Part shown: positions 23,744 to 35,003 of the stretch, piece by piece
Layout: each line of letters starts with the position of its first letter
Numbering within the stretch: the stretch's first letter is position 1
Assembly: GCA_020746875.1 (NCBI GenBank)
Contig: JAGTJL010000018.1
Location: forward strand, 248,001-312,000
Source of the DNA: Rhexocercosporidium sp. MPI-PUGE-AT-0058
Lineage: Eukaryota; Ascomycota; Leotiomycetes; Helotiales
Length of the DNA stretch: 64,000 nt
Direction of reading: 5' to 3'
Program-made: the position numbers and the translations under genes
Notes under the pieces: model-generated
Seen by the model: only the letters and a program-made list of their open reading frames with translations
What the model was told of the DNA's origin: nothing
Database searches by the model: none

Positions 23744-26251
23744 ATGCTGAGTGAAGATGGTGTGCGGAACGGAGGAGCTTCTGCACTGGCTCCTGGAGCA
23801 TACCTAAGATCTGAAGAATACAATCCTTGTTTGAACAAAATTCTCGGTCGAGGCTCCACATCGATCATCGCACGACTTGGACACAGCGTCGTCCTGAAGT
23901 ATCCTCGATTTCAGTGGTGGAATTAGAAAGACGGGAGCTCACAAGCTTGCCAATAGTATAAGGCATAGCTTCAAGGCTGAAGAAGAAATCCTTGGGATAC
24001 TTGGGAGTCATCCTCGGATAATAAGGTCTGACCGAACAAACAATGATGCTAGTTGCTGCTTATATCTTCTATAGGTTTCTTGGCTGTTCTGAAGATCCCA
24101 GGGGTTTATTCTTCGCGGAGGCTAGCAAAGGTAGCCTGCAAGCATACCTTGACCACCATAATGATGAAGTCAATGTGCATTTGCGTATGGCTTGGCGATC
24201 CGGGGCTGGCGGGGCTGTCCAATATCTTCATTCGAAGGGCGTGATTCACCCTGATCTATAGCCTGATGGCTATCTTCTCAATGCGGACAACAGCCTCTGC
24301 CTATGTGACTTTGGCGGCTCTACGTGTGGGAATATACAGTACTACGTATAAAGTATCCGGGATTCTTAAATCAGCCATTCAAGCATGCTTTTAAAATGAC
24401 AATTACTTCACAATTACAAATGATTATTATATAAAACTTCTAGAAAATAATTATTAATACTTCTTCTTGAATATATGAAACGCATTGATTATTTAATATT
24501 TTGTATGCTACTCTTTTGCAGTAATAACTGCGTCTCGCCTCTTATATATACTCTTTAAATACGACTCAATTATCGTTTCATCTATTAACTCTTATGCTTT
24601 AATTAAAGCTCGTTCTAAAGCTTCTTTAGCTTCTTTACTACTTCCTAACTTGTTGAGCTCAGGGTGTAATTGTAAGACTATATTCTTGAGGTGCTACTAC
24701 ACGTGCTCGATTGGGTTTAAATCCGGAGAGTAAAGCGGCTATAAGAGGACTAGTATTCTGTGATCTTCAAACTATTCTCGAACCTTTCGGGCAGTATGAA
24801 TTAGCGCGTTATCTTATATGAAAACCATGTCCGGTTCTCATATTCTAGGCAGTTGATCGTCTAATACAGTAAAGTAAGAGTTGGTAGAGTACTTATGCTT
24901 CTTTGCCTCTTAGTCTCTCTTTAAAATATAAAGATCTGACTTTCTAACCTTTTCGTCTTTTCACTAAACTACAGCCTAGATTATAACAGAGATATCCTTT
25001 CCTTTTTTATACGTTATAACGTTCTCTTTCTTTTACTTATCTCTTAGCTAGTATTATACTTATTCTTGAACCTCTCCTTTATCCCGCTCTATAGAACACT
25101 CATCACTTCAAATGTGCTTACAGAAGTCCTCCTATATCTAATCCTTCCGTTCTTAATATTAATTATATCTAATTTAGGCTACTTCTTCGGCAAAGTAAAG
25201 GCGTTTCTTATATCGCTAATAGTAGATACTAGCATCCTCCAGAATACGGCGTATAACTTTATCGTTGACTTTTGATGCTAAATGCTTCCTGATCTTCGCA
25301 AACGACGATTTTAACTCTTTCCGAATTAAGTTGACGATAACACGTTTGAATCGTACAGAATATTTCTCTAGACGGCTAAGGCGAGCCTGCGAAGCTCCCT
25401 TGTTGCGTACTAAGTCGAGTTTGAGGGTGTCTCGTACGGTAGAATCGGCGATTTGAAGCTCCTTTGCGATTTGAGCTGGTTTCTTGCCCTCTTCGGCTTT
25501 TCTAATAATTTTCCCCTGGAGGTATGGACTTAACTCTTTCTTAAAAAAGATATTCGCACTTCTTTCGGCTAAAGGTCGTTGTAGTGTTACTATTTTATTG
25601 CGTTAAAGAAAGAAGGTAGAAAATCAGGAACGCGAAAAGTCGCGATTTACGCGAAATCGCGGAAACTTAATTAGCCCTTCTGTAGATGGAGGAGGTCTCC
25701 TAGATTCCGGGTTTTTTAACCTAAGTATTGGTTGGATATCTAGCGTGGCCACTGACATCTTCAGCCTAGGGTCGGTATACTATTTCATCATGACTGGCCA
25801 CTGGCCCTACAAGCAGTCTGGACTTTTTGTATCGGTAGTAGAGAAGGTAGCGTACGGAGAAAGGGTGGATACACTTTTTAGCGAAGGAAAGTTTCCTGCA
25901 GTAGAGGATCTGGTTGCTGGAGTTATCATACATAGCTGCTGTATACTGGCGTACCAAGACGTGGGAGCAATGCTTCTGGAACAGGAAATCTTTGCGCAAA
26001 CAACTTTTCGCAGATATTGTGTTCTCACATTGACATCCACGCTTTCCTCGTCTTCAAAATTCCAAAGGTCGTTCCAGCGTATCAGTGCCACCTATCATAC
26101 GTTAGTAAAACAGATTTGCTTAGAACAAGTAAAGTGTTACCTAAGGATTTCGACAGGTATACTGGCCACATTTTCCTTTCTTTCTGCTGGAGCCCGTGGA
26201 TTCTCTTTTCTGCCGGAACATGTCGAGGAGCCTAGATTCGAGCAAGGTTGA
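23744..26251 (+). pseudogene. Protein kinase split by a Tc1-like transposon
   Basis: The N-lobe shows ILGRGSTSIIARLGHSVVLK (glycine loop and the VAIK-like Lys) at 23830-23900. HKLANSIRHSFKAEEEILG follows in another frame. An intron at about 24025-24074 leads to FLGCSEDPRGLFFAEASKGS and the catalytic region VIHPDL, stop, PDGYLLN, with CDFGGS as the DFG motif at 24305. A transposon occupies 24337-25682. Beyond it the C-lobe resumes in the same frame: FFNLSIGW, ATDIFSLGSVYY (the DxW/F-SxG motif), TGHWPYK. Lesions beside the insertion are a TAG at 24259-24261 and a frame change near 23925-23960. Kinase identity is firm; substrates and role are unknown. Confidence 0.8.
24337..25682 (-). mobile_element. 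Tc1/mariner-type DNA transposon
   Basis: A 1.35 kb element flanked by TA on both sides (24335-24336 and 25683-25684), with imperfect inverted ends starting CAG and sharing AAGTWTCCGSGATT. On the minus strand, 25560-25230 encodes the N-terminus of a Tc1-like transposase, with the helix-turn-helix region IIRKAEEGKKPAQIAKELQI followed by IRKHLASKVNDKVIRRILED. Downstream the frame is lost in stops, so it is non-autonomous now. It lies inside a kinase gene in the opposite orientation. A related remnant, sharing GCGAAAAGTCGC near its end, lies at 61850-62523. Confidence 0.85.
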
Positions 26252-26867
26252 AAGTTCATATCTTCAGTAAGCCTGTCGCCACATTCGTATACATGTGTTG
26301 TCACATCTACGGACCGCATGCTGGAACTGAGTTGTGTAAGAGACGCAACCTGGACAGAGCATTGTTCATACTCGAAAAGTATTTTGTACGTTGGAAGAAG
26401 GACGGGATAACCTCCCTTGTTATCCCGCCTTGGAGGGGAGGAAATGATTTCATTTCAAGATAATGTTGTATTTAGTCTTCAAGATTTCAAAGGATAAAAA
26501 TAGGAAATGTATACTGGTATTAATACGGAAAATGACTCTGCTTACGTCTTGTTGAAAATCAAATCTGGCAAATGGATCACGTTTTTCTGGCTCGCATCAA
26601 GTAAATATACAATCGCCCTCTTGCGTCATGCAGCAAAGGTCGGCAGATACAGCGCCAAGATATCCAGATCACCTAGCTACACGTGAAGATATTAAAAACG
26701 TGATCCTGTGAAATTAAAATTTCATTGTTGCTACTTTGACTAAGCTACTTGTAGAGATGTAGGAGAATGATCCAGCATTTGAGGGGGGGGTTAATCTCTC
26801 CTGCCCCAACCACCCTACAAAATAGCAAAAATCCAATCAATCAGAAGTACAGGAAAACCATGATGGC
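26252..26867. other. Intergenic stretch between two kinase pseudogenes
   Basis: No family recognised. A plus-strand frame from 26248 to 26463 is open but featureless. Composition is mildly AT-rich. Confidence 0.4.
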
Positions 26868-28005
26868 CTATGGTACACCACTGAACCACTTATCCTGTAA
26901 TAACTGCTTCGCAGTTGGACGATCCCTAGGATCCCACTTCATAACTTTCAACAGAAACCCCCTGTCCTCCTCTGTCAGACAGTCGTCCTCGATTAGTTGA
27001 AAAGGCCTTTGCTTCTGGTTGTCCTTGATGTATTGGGTGGCTGAGGCTAGAATTGACCATCTGTCACCGTCCTCTCTCGGAATGAGATCTATATAAGACT
27101 TGGGAACAGGACCAAAGTGGGCTAGTTGTCTTATGATGATGTGGATGAGATACTCTTCATCATCAGCTGTGGCGTATTTGGGGTCGGGCTTGAACATTTG
27201 CCAGTTGAGACCTCAAATAAGACTTATAAGCTATCTAACGGTGAGCGTAATTCAGACAATATAATCTCAAAACTGCTTGGTATCACCTACCGTCGCACCA
27301 AATGACCAAATGTCAGTCGACTGTCCCCATCTGAGCTGCATCGTGGCCTCAGGGCTTCTGAAAACAGCAGCTCCTATATGCGGTCCATCCATCCCGACCT
27401 TGAGGTAATTCTTGGGGTCTACCCGAGTCACATCACCGAAATCGGCTAGTTGGACATCGGCAAAGCGAGATGATCCAGTGCCATAATTGACGAGAATGTT
27501 GTCCGGTTTGATGTCTGTAAGTATATGTGTTAGTTGCAGTCTTGAAATTTTATATGAGGCGGCATGCAAGATTTCAGTGAACATACCAGTATGTATGTAC
27601 CCATCTTCATGCAAAGCCTGAATTGCTTGGAGGACTCTTTTTGCCACAAACTTCACACCCGAACTTTGTAGGGTCTTTATGCCTGATGCATGTTGTCGTC
27701 CACGTGTTGCAGAATCAAAGATGGAGGATTTTTGGTTTCGTCTAGCACCTGACGAATGTATGGGCAAGTGCGGAAACGTTTCAAAACATCCCGCTCGTTT
27801 TGGAGGCGTCCCAGCAGAGCTGTCTTGATGATGTATTTTCCAGCCTGAGAGTTGTTTTTCCTGGCCGTAATTAGATAGGGGGAGGTTGAGTTGGATGACG
27901 TTGATTTCACGTAGCAGTCCAGATGTCTTTAGCGACTTGGGCAGAGACAAAATAACTTCCAACTTTTCCTTCGAGGCGTTGGCCAATGTTGATGCAAGCA
28001 GCCAT
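26868..28005 (-). pseudogene. Protein kinase, third copy in the region, frame-broken
   Basis: The minus strand encodes a full kinase in pieces: INIGQRLEGKVGSYFVSAQV (glycine-loop region), KYIIKTALLGRLQNERDVL, ILQHVDDNM, then AIQALHEDGYIHT with an intron to DIKPDNILVN, ADFGDV as the DFG motif, FRSPEATMQLRWGQSTDIWS, and the C-lobe LTEEDRGFLLKVMKWDPRDR. Frame breaks lie near 27910 (WTA to VKSTSS) and 27685 (NMHQ to ASGIK). The last intron, about 27290-27200, also does not join in frame. All catalytic motifs (HTD, DFG, the APE-like SPE) are kept, so loss is recent or the gene model has errors. Start at MAACINIG; an upstream Met at 28089 is possible. Its relatives form a large family of unclear function in Leotiomycetes. 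Confidence 0.75.
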
Positions 28006-28089
28006 TTTTGAATTGTCTCTATGGCGTTGGAAGGAATGGCCAAGTTTTGGACACAATGCCGATGCCGAGAGAAAGGAGGAACAACTCAT

Positions 28090-28932
28090 CGAGGTCTAAC
28101 TCCCCGTAGGGCTGCGAAACCCACTTGTTCCCTTTCCTTCTAGGAAGGATTCCCCTCGGGCATGATTCGTGATTGTGTTGGATTCTCGTGCACTGGTCGA
28201 TTCTCGAACCAAGCTGTTTGTCTAGTGGTCATAAAAACCTCCTTCGGTTGAAAATACTCCGAACAAATGAGGAGGAGGTCTTCAGATGATTGCAGGCGGA
28301 GAAGATCCATGCAACCAAGTCAAGCCCAAGCCCAAGCCCAAGGAGGTCGCATGTCGCAAAGTCATGTGACAGCGGCTAATCGGAAACAGGGGAAAGCTTC
28401 ACTTCGCATGCCCCCCGTTTCACGTATCCCATCTTTTCCATGGGACTAGACCCCTTTCGTACCTTTTGATTCCAAAGTGCTCGTTCGTCCTGTAACCATG
28501 TCAGCAGAGACGGCCTATCATTCCATCTGATATTCTCCACTTTGGAAACTTGGGATGGCACAAGCATCCGGGTAATTAGCCAGTTAGCCTACTAGAGGCC
28601 TGTACACCCCAGGCACCGTACCTGTGGACTGGGGTTCGTGGAGCTCTTGAGTACAGACGACAATTTGAAACCATCTGAAGTGAGGTGGCTGTGGAATCAA
28701 TGAGATCCCATAAGGCTAGGGTGTGGAATCAGTTCTTGGCGGTAAAGAAGGATGGATATGTATATGAAGATGGAAGGCTTGCACTGCAACATGTTTTTCA
28801 ATAGCATTGTCAATCGCACATTTTACTCTTCTAATTTCTTCTGCAAGCTGGACTTTGCTGCACTCTTTTTTGTATATCCAGTCGCTTCAATTCACTCTCA
28901 AGTCCGATTCCCAATACTAACATTCATTCATC
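28090..28932. other. Intergenic stretch upstream of a secreted-protein gene
   Basis: No gene is supported. There is a short low-complexity AGCCCA repeat near 28322-28342. The stretch next to 28933 is the putative promoter and 5' UTR; a pyrimidine-rich segment lies at about 28820-28930. Confidence 0.4.
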
Positions 28933-30443
28933 ATGGTTCAAATATCAACCCTCCTGGCTAGTCTCGCCACAGTCCTCCTCACCTCGGCCGCACCGCTCTC
29001 TATCCCAATCGGAACCTCTGGTCAATTTCTTTCCATCAGCGAAGATGGACAAAGTATATCTCTCGGCGGAAAGACGATGGACGTCAACCAAGTCATGAAC
29101 AGTGACAACTCGTGCGCACCAAAGAATGCTGGACCTGGAGGAAACAAGAACCTACCCAAAGGAAAAGGCCAAGGTCAAGGCCAAGGCCAAGGCCAAGGTC
29201 AAGGCCAAGGCCAAGGCCAAGGTCAAGGTCAAGGAGCAGCTTCGACCAATGCGAAGGCGGTCTATTTCATCACCAACGCTGCGGAAAACTCGATTGTCGC
29301 ACTGAAGGTCGCCGCAGACGGCACACTTTCGGATGGCTCCATCACACCCACTGGTGGTGCTGGGATGGCCGGAGTAGACGATAAAGGAGCTCCAGCAGTT
29401 CCAGACTCTCTCTTTAGTCAAGGAGCAGTGAAGGTTGCAGGAAACGTAAGTCACCACCTCCTTCCATAAAATGACAACAACTAAGCGAAGCAGAACCTCG
29501 TGGCAGTCAACCCAGGCTCGAACACCATCTCCATGTTCTCCATCTCAGAAACCGACCCAACGGTCCTCACAATGGTCGGGAAACCAATCGACACACTTGG
29601 AGAGTTCCCCGTCAGCGTTGGTCTCTCGACTGCCCTCTCACAGGCATGCGTTGCGAACTCGGGTGCGAAGGCTGGAGTGGCTTGCTTCTCTATGTCTGCA
29701 CAGGACGGTCTCAAGCCACTAGACAAATGTCTCCGTCCATTCGACTTGAAGCAAACAACACCGCCAGCCGGCCCACTCAACACGGTCTCCCAAGTATTCT
29801 TCAACAGCGATTCCTCCATGCTCATCACGACCGTTAAGGGAGACCCCACGAAGAACAACACAGGCTTCCTCTCCGTCTTCCCAGTCGAGAACAAAGTCGT
29901 TTCGCAGAAGGAGACTCGTTCGTCACCAGCTGGCACCGCAGTCCTCTTCGGCACCGCTCTCATCCCAAATTCCAAGGACATCTTCATCACAGATGCATCC
30001 TTCGGCTCCGCAACATTATCCCTCTCTGCCGAAAACGTCGCTACCACCCTATCCTCCACAAAGATCGCAGATCAGAAGGCTACTTGCTGGGCAGCATTCT
30101 CTGAGCTCACAGGCACCGCTTTCGTGACAGATGTAGCCGTCAACCACCTCGTGGAAGTCGATACGGCGTCCGGGAATATCGTCAAGAACTTGGTGTCGAC
30201 CAATGGCAATCCGGGTCTGATTGATCTGGCCAGTGCGGGCAAGTTCGTGTATGCTCTGAGCCCGGGCAATGCGACGGTTGGTGCTGCCGTGACAGTGTTT
30301 GATGTTAGCGGAGGGAAAGGCAGTGAGTAACTCTTTTCATCCGAGACAATGATATGGGCTAATACTTCACAGCTGCGAAGGAAGTTCAAAATTTCGCGCT
30401 GACTGGAGTGCCAGCGACTGCAATGGGGATGACTTTTATTTAA
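28933..30443 (+). CDS. Secreted 3-carboxymuconate cyclase/lactonase-like beta-propeller protein
   Basis: A 470-residue protein from three exons (28933-29445, 29494-30322, 30373-30443) whose junctions close exactly in frame. It begins with a signal peptide (MVQISTLLASLATVLLTSAAP). A Gly-Gln repeat follows at residues ~75-102, coded by 6-nt CAAGGC/CAAGGT units. Then come repeated blade-like segments with the pattern of the 7-bladed lactonase/3-carboxymuconate cyclase family: VYFITNAAENSIVALKV, NLVAVNPGSNTISMFSI, GFLSVFPV, VNHLVEVDTASGNIV, KFVYALSPGNATVGAAV. Secreted members occur in many ascomycetes, some known as antigens; the enzymatic reaction of most is unproven. No odd residues can be judged. 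The gene marks the left border of the intact core. Confidence 0.8.
29155..29238 (+). repeat. 6-nt minisatellite coding Gly-Gln repeats
   Basis: Tandem CAAGGC/CAAGGT units, about 13 copies, lie in frame within the propeller gene. The length is likely to vary between strains; the encoded linker is flexible and hydrophilic. Confidence 0.9.
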
Positions 30444-31047
30444 TTTCTTGACTTGTATGATTTGTGTTTGTACGGATATTGCTGGGCTAGATAATTGCAC
30501 AACGTATTATGAAATGAAGTTGCAAAATGTTTTGAGCAGGTTTTGAAGGTTGAGCCTGAGTAGGAACTGGAAGTGGAAAAAGTACATATTTTAACATTCA
30601 TCGTCATCTGTCTCGGACAGACATTTAAAATCAAAATTCAAATACTCAAATCAAGGCTTTTATCTCCACGTATGATGTAATCTCGATGTGTAATGCTTCA
30701 GTAAAAGGATCCAAAGCATGCCACACCAAGTCATTTCTTCTTGGAACACTTGTTAGGGCCTGAAGAGAAGTGGGAACCTCCTCTCAAGCGTGACAAATAC
30801 GGTTCCTAAGTAGCACAGAAACAAGAAAAAAATATCCAGGACGAAAGGAACAGATCCGATCCTTGACAAGTCACCACTTCACACATTGTACAAAGTTCTG
30901 TTGCATTTTTTGGCGTTGAATTCAGCTCTCATTCCTTGAGATAGTGCACAAAGTCCATGTATCATGCAACGCTAAAAAGTCCTCTGCCAGAACCTCATGA
31001 TCATCCCAACCCCAAAGAAACCCAAGCAAACCCCGCAAACCGAAAGC
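30444..31047. other. Convergent 3' intergenic region
   Basis: Lies between the 3' ends of the propeller gene and RPL21. AT-rich stretches suitable for polyadenylation are present, e.g. AAATCAAAATTC near 30625. No gene seen. Confidence 0.4.
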
Positions 31048-31989
31048 TTAGATGGTGGTCTCGTATGCGATAGGAACGACAGTCTCTGGTACGTTGTCCT
31101 TCATCGAAATTGTCCGCGCCTCTCTTGGCATCAATGGTTGTCTCTTCAAGTGAACGTGGGTACCATCGGCCTTCGACTTCTTCTTCAACTCGGCGTTGTG
31201 CTTGACTCGGCGGACGAACTCCTCTCTCGATCGGGATAGCGAGATGTGCTCGACACGGAGGTTGACTCGCTTCTCGATGTATCTGTGCTTGACCTTCTTG
31301 TAGATGATGACACCGACGGCGCTCTTTGTGACGTTGTAGATGACTCCGGTCTATTCCTAGGATGTTAGTACTTTTCTAACTCAATTCTTGGACTTTGCAA
31401 GTAAGGGGGAAAAAAATTGCGAGAGTTTCCACATGCCTTTCCATGATAAACTTTGTGCGGCATGCTGCTTCAAGTCAGTATATGATCGTGATGTTGTTGT
31501 TGTGGTTTGTGGTTGAGGTCTCCAAGTATCCTGCCAACCGCCCTCGGCTGCTGAGGAACATTTCCCCAAGCATTCTGGCAACCGATTTGCCCAGATTTCC
31601 CCGGAACTCCCAACTGCAAATCGCATGGTCTAGAAAGGACGTAACATACCCCTTCTGAACAGCACCATTTGCCTTGATGTCGACGATGTCTCCGACCCTG
31701 CAAAATGTTAGCCTGCCTCCCCGGCACAATCGCAATCGGGGCGCATTCCCACTCACTTGTATTGTCTCAAGTAGGTGGACAACTTGATCATACCCTTCTT
31801 GCGGAAATCCCGGCTGAAAGCATACTAGAATACCTGTTAGAATGTGCCATAACAATCACAGGACTTGTAGAAGGCGTTGGGACGAGGATAGGTTCGAAGG
31901 CGATCGGATTCAGAGGAGGGCGCATGGAGTGGACTTTTGGAGGTATCACATACCCGAGTACCGGCGCGGAGACCTGCTGGATGACCCAT
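31048..31989 (-). CDS. RPL21: 60S ribosomal protein L21 (eL21)
   Basis: Five exons (31989-31954, 31824-31757, 31697-31650, 31464-31437, 31350-31048) give 160 residues, the same length as yeast Rpl21. The protein runs [73 protein letters not shown] and ends VPIAYETTI. eL21 belongs to the large subunit, near the 5S rRNA/central protuberance. The fourth intron (31436-31351) starts GC, not GT; the protein joins perfectly as GK-TGVIYN, so this is a real GC-AG intron. The gene is divergent from RPS9, sharing a 248-bp promoter. Confidence 0.97.
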
Positions 31990-32104
31990 CTTGACTGTAT
32001 TTCGTGGTTGTCGACGGGAATTGCTAAGTTGAGATTTGAGGTTCGTCGCGATCTTCTGGCACTTGAGATAATTTTCGGTGTGTGCCCTGATCCTCCTTCG
32101 CTTA

Positions 32105-32121
32105 CAGTCACGTGGGTAGGG
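32105..32121 (+). promoter_or_regulatory. HomolD-like and HomolE-like boxes in shared ribosomal-protein promoter
   Basis: CAGTCACG (32105-32112) matches the HomolD box CAGTCACA at 7 of 8 positions. GGGTAGGG (32114-32121) matches the core of the HomolE box AGGGTAGGGT. They overlap a CACGTG palindrome (32109-32114, CBF1-type). HomolD/HomolE control ribosomal-protein genes in fission yeast and are thought ancestral in ascomycetes. The position between divergent RPL21 and RPS9 fits one site serving both. Factor binding is inferred. Confidence 0.55.
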
Positions 32122-32237
32122 AGCTTGACCACAACCGGGTTAGTTCACCAGTAGATTCGCACACCCGACTTCTTTAGATTCCAACTTCAAAAGTTCTCAG
32201 GAACAACCACGACTTTCGACAACCACGAAACGCGACT

Positions 32238-33076
32238 ATGGCGCCAATTTCGTACTCCAAGACCTACAAGGTCCCAAGAAGACGTGAGTTCTGAATAGCT
32301 TCTTTCCCTTAGTATCTGCAGCTCGCTGGGTGGACTGGTCTGGTCGTACTTGCAGCGAAATTCCTCGCAGGGCAATGCGCCAAACTTGCAGACTACCTGA
32401 GCCCTTCAAGGAATCACCTTTGCTAACTTCTCATAGCTTTCGAGTCTGCTCGTTTGTAAGTTGGCCACTGTACTTGAGCTTGTCTCTGTACACGTCACTG
32501 ATTATGTCCTAGGGACTCTGAGTTGAAGCTCGTTGGAGAGTATGGACTCCGCAACAAGCGTGAGGTCTGGCGTGTCCAGCTCACCCTCTCCAAGATCCGT
32601 CGTGCTGCCCGGTATGAACGACTCTGCAACTTCGCAGATCGCTACTAATATTCCACAGTCAATTGCTCACCCTCGAGGAGAAGGACCCCAAGCGACTCTT
32701 CGAAGGAAACGCCCTCATTCGCCGTCTCGTCCGTGTTGGTGTTCTCGATGAATCCCGCATGAAGCTCGATTACGTGTTGGCCTTGAAGATTGAGGATTTC
32801 TTGGAGCGTCGTCTGCAAACCTGTGTCTACAAGCTCGGTCTCGCCAAGTCCATCCACCACGCCCGTGTCCTCATCCGTCAAAGACACATCCGTGTTGGAA
32901 AGCAAATTGTCAACGTCCCATCCTTCGTTGTTCGTCTAGACTCCCAGAAGCACATCGATTTCGCCCTCAGCTCGCCATTCGGTGGTGGACGTCCTGGTCG
33001 TGTTCGCCGCAAGAAGGCTAAGGCGGCCGAGAAGAAGGATGGAGGTGATGATGGAGATGACGATGACGAGGAATAG
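32238..33076 (+). CDS. RPS9: 40S ribosomal protein S9 (uS4)
   Basis: Four exons (32238-32283, 32437-32455, 32513-32611, 32659-33076) give 193 residues: [50 protein letters not shown], then [20 protein letters not shown] and the S4 RNA-binding domain ([37 protein letters not shown]). The C-terminus is a basic stretch followed by an acidic [10 protein letters not shown] tail. uS4 binds 18S rRNA early in small-subunit assembly and helps decoding accuracy. The second exon is only 19 nt. All junctions keep frame. It shares its promoter with RPL21. Confidence 0.97.
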
Positions 33077-33335
33077 ATGCACTAGGATAGCTGGCATATG
33101 GATGGCTATTGTGGGCACTTTTCTCTCAATGGTGTTAGTCAATGGACATCGAGCGGGCATACCTCGAGGCGTTAGAGATATGCATCAAAAGCTTCCTTGA
33201 GCAACAAGACCCAAAATTCAAAAAAATTGCATAAAACAATGTGATTGTAATTGTTAATTTGTGATTCAAATGGAAGACAACCAACTCCCTGCCAATGCAA
33301 TCCCCATACAACGCCCGCTAATGCACCCCTTTGGA

Positions 33336-34763
33336 CTATGGTAACAATTCATCCTTGCCTAAGAAAGCAGCCATCGGATCGTTGGCTGCCGTACGTTTCC
33401 TTCTGTAATTTTCCATGTCCTCCTCCGAAACACCTCCTTTCATCTCCTCTGCCGTCCTTTTCTTGGCCAATAATGTGCTTGTAGACTCCTCCTTTGGCTT
33501 CTCAAGGGTCTCTTTCGACTGCCACTCGAGCTCCTTGACAGGTTCAGACTCTGGCTCTGGTTCGGAAGCTCCGAATCCTCCTCCAGTTCGGAGCAGGTCT
33601 GCTTCTTCGAAGGCTCTCCTGCCCTCTTCGCCAGTACAGAAGCTATTCTTGATCACAGAGTGACAACAAGAATAGCCCCAGCGGAAGTTAGACCACCAAC
33701 TTCCCCATACAGAAGTGTGGTTGTTGATGAGAACGTCTTCTGGATACTTTGACTTGGATGATGCTTTCGGAGCCCCCTTGATAGCACCTGATTCATCATA
33801 CTCAAGATATCTCTCGGATTCCATAACAGCAGCATCACGAAGCTTGGAAGCGTTTGGGTTGACTTCTCCGCCATACTTCTCCAAGAGCATCTTCTTGTGG
33901 GCTTGTCGTTTGGCTTCAGCTTCCTCCTTCTCCTTCCGACGGTAGTACTCTCCAGACGTAGGATTCGCCTGTAAATGAACTTTGGTGTCGCCTGCTTTCT
34001 CCTGCGACTCCCAGGCGTACTTTTGTGCCTTCTCAAACTCAGCAGCGTCGCCTGAAGCCCTCATAAATCCTTCCTCAGCAACCAAGGCCGCAGCGGTATC
34101 TGCAGTTGCTCCACTATCAACCATTGATCTTGTCTTGGGGTCGTACTTCGCCGAGTCGAGGTCCAGATTCAGAAGATATTTGGCAGTATCCTCTCGAATG
34201 CGTAGCTGTTTTGTAGATGTACTCTGTTGCCTGCCCATATCCGATTCCTCGGCGTACTTTGCACCATCTTCTCCCTCATCATCCTCCTCGTCCTTCTTTG
34301 CTTGCGCCTGCTTCAACTCCTCGAGCTCCGCGTACTCGTCAGTGACGGTTCTGTACTCCTTGGAATCGTAGCCGTTCCACCTATCCCTCTTCGCATCCCA
34401 GCCCATGTTGACATCCTGAATGATCTCGTCTGCTTGAATATCCTGCCCCGTCCACTTGGCGCCTTTTGCTCTGGGTCTGCTCAAACATTCTTTGGTCTTG
34501 TGTGTCATGGCACCACAGTTTTCGCATGCGCCTTTGCGGAACTTTGTTGCGGCAGGGCCAAGCTTCTTCCCTCGATCGTACCATTTCGATTGCTCGGCTT
34601 GAGCCTTCTGTAGACGTTGATGTTCGAGGTAGTCGTTCTGGTCATCTTCTTCGCCGATGTAGAAAGGCTTCTTCGAGATGAAGGATGGGATGTACTCGTT
34701 TGCCTCCTTGTTTGCGGCAGAAGGAGGGTTTGGCTTTCTAGGTTGTGCGCCAGCTGGAGGCAT
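33336..34763 (-). CDS. SLU7: Pre-mRNA-splicing factor SLU7
   Basis: A single-exon gene of 475 residues. It opens [20 protein letters not shown] and shows the Slu7 core: [13 protein letters not shown], the CCHC zinc knuckle [14 protein letters not shown] (residues ~100-113), then [20 protein letters not shown] and [16 protein letters not shown]. Later come HTSVWGSWW and [13 protein letters not shown]. Slu7 acts in the second catalytic step of splicing, in 3' splice-site choice with Prp18. Acidic and charged coiled-coil-like stretches ([23 protein letters not shown]) are usual. Start chosen at the conserved MPP; the open frame upstream is not conserved-looking. Divergent from REV3 with about 240 bp between starts. 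Confidence 0.95.
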   Translation of the reverse strand: MPPAGAQPRKPNPPSAANKEANEYIPSFISKKPFYIGEEDDQNDYLEHQRLQKAQAEQSKWYDRGKKLGPAATKFRKGACENCGAMTHKTKECLSRPRAKGAKWTGQDIQADEIIQDVNMGWDAKRDRWNGYDSKEYRTVTDEYAELEELKQAQAKKDEEDDEGEDGAKYAEESDMGRQQSTSTKQLRIREDTAKYLLNLDLDSAKYDPKTRSMVDSGATADTAAALVAEEGFMRASGDAAEFEKAQKYAWESQEKAGDTKVHLQANPTSGEYYRRKEKEEAEAKRQAHKKMLLEKYGGEVNPNASKLRDAAVMESERYLEYDESGAIKGAPKASSKSKYPEDVLINNHTSVWGSWWSNFRWGYSCCHSVIKNSFCTGEEGRRAFEEADLLRTGGGFGASEPEPESEPVKELEWQSKETLEKPKEESTSTLLAKKRTAEEMKGGVSEEDMENYRRKRTAANDPMAAFLGKDELLP

Positions 34764-35003
34764 CTTTGGAGGTTGTAGTGGTACAGGAGTAGAAGTTGTG
34801 GAGTTGGGAAGAATTCTTGGAGGCAACAGAACCAATCTAATCAGCACGGGATCTCGTGTCTCATGTCCCGTCGCGTCAACGACAACAATGCATCCTCCAT
34901 ACATGCTTCACTCTTTCTTGGATATTATACATTCTGAAGCAATGTACGATGCCAGCCATGCCTGATCATATGCTACGAACCCCAGATAGATCCCTCATTC
35001 GTC

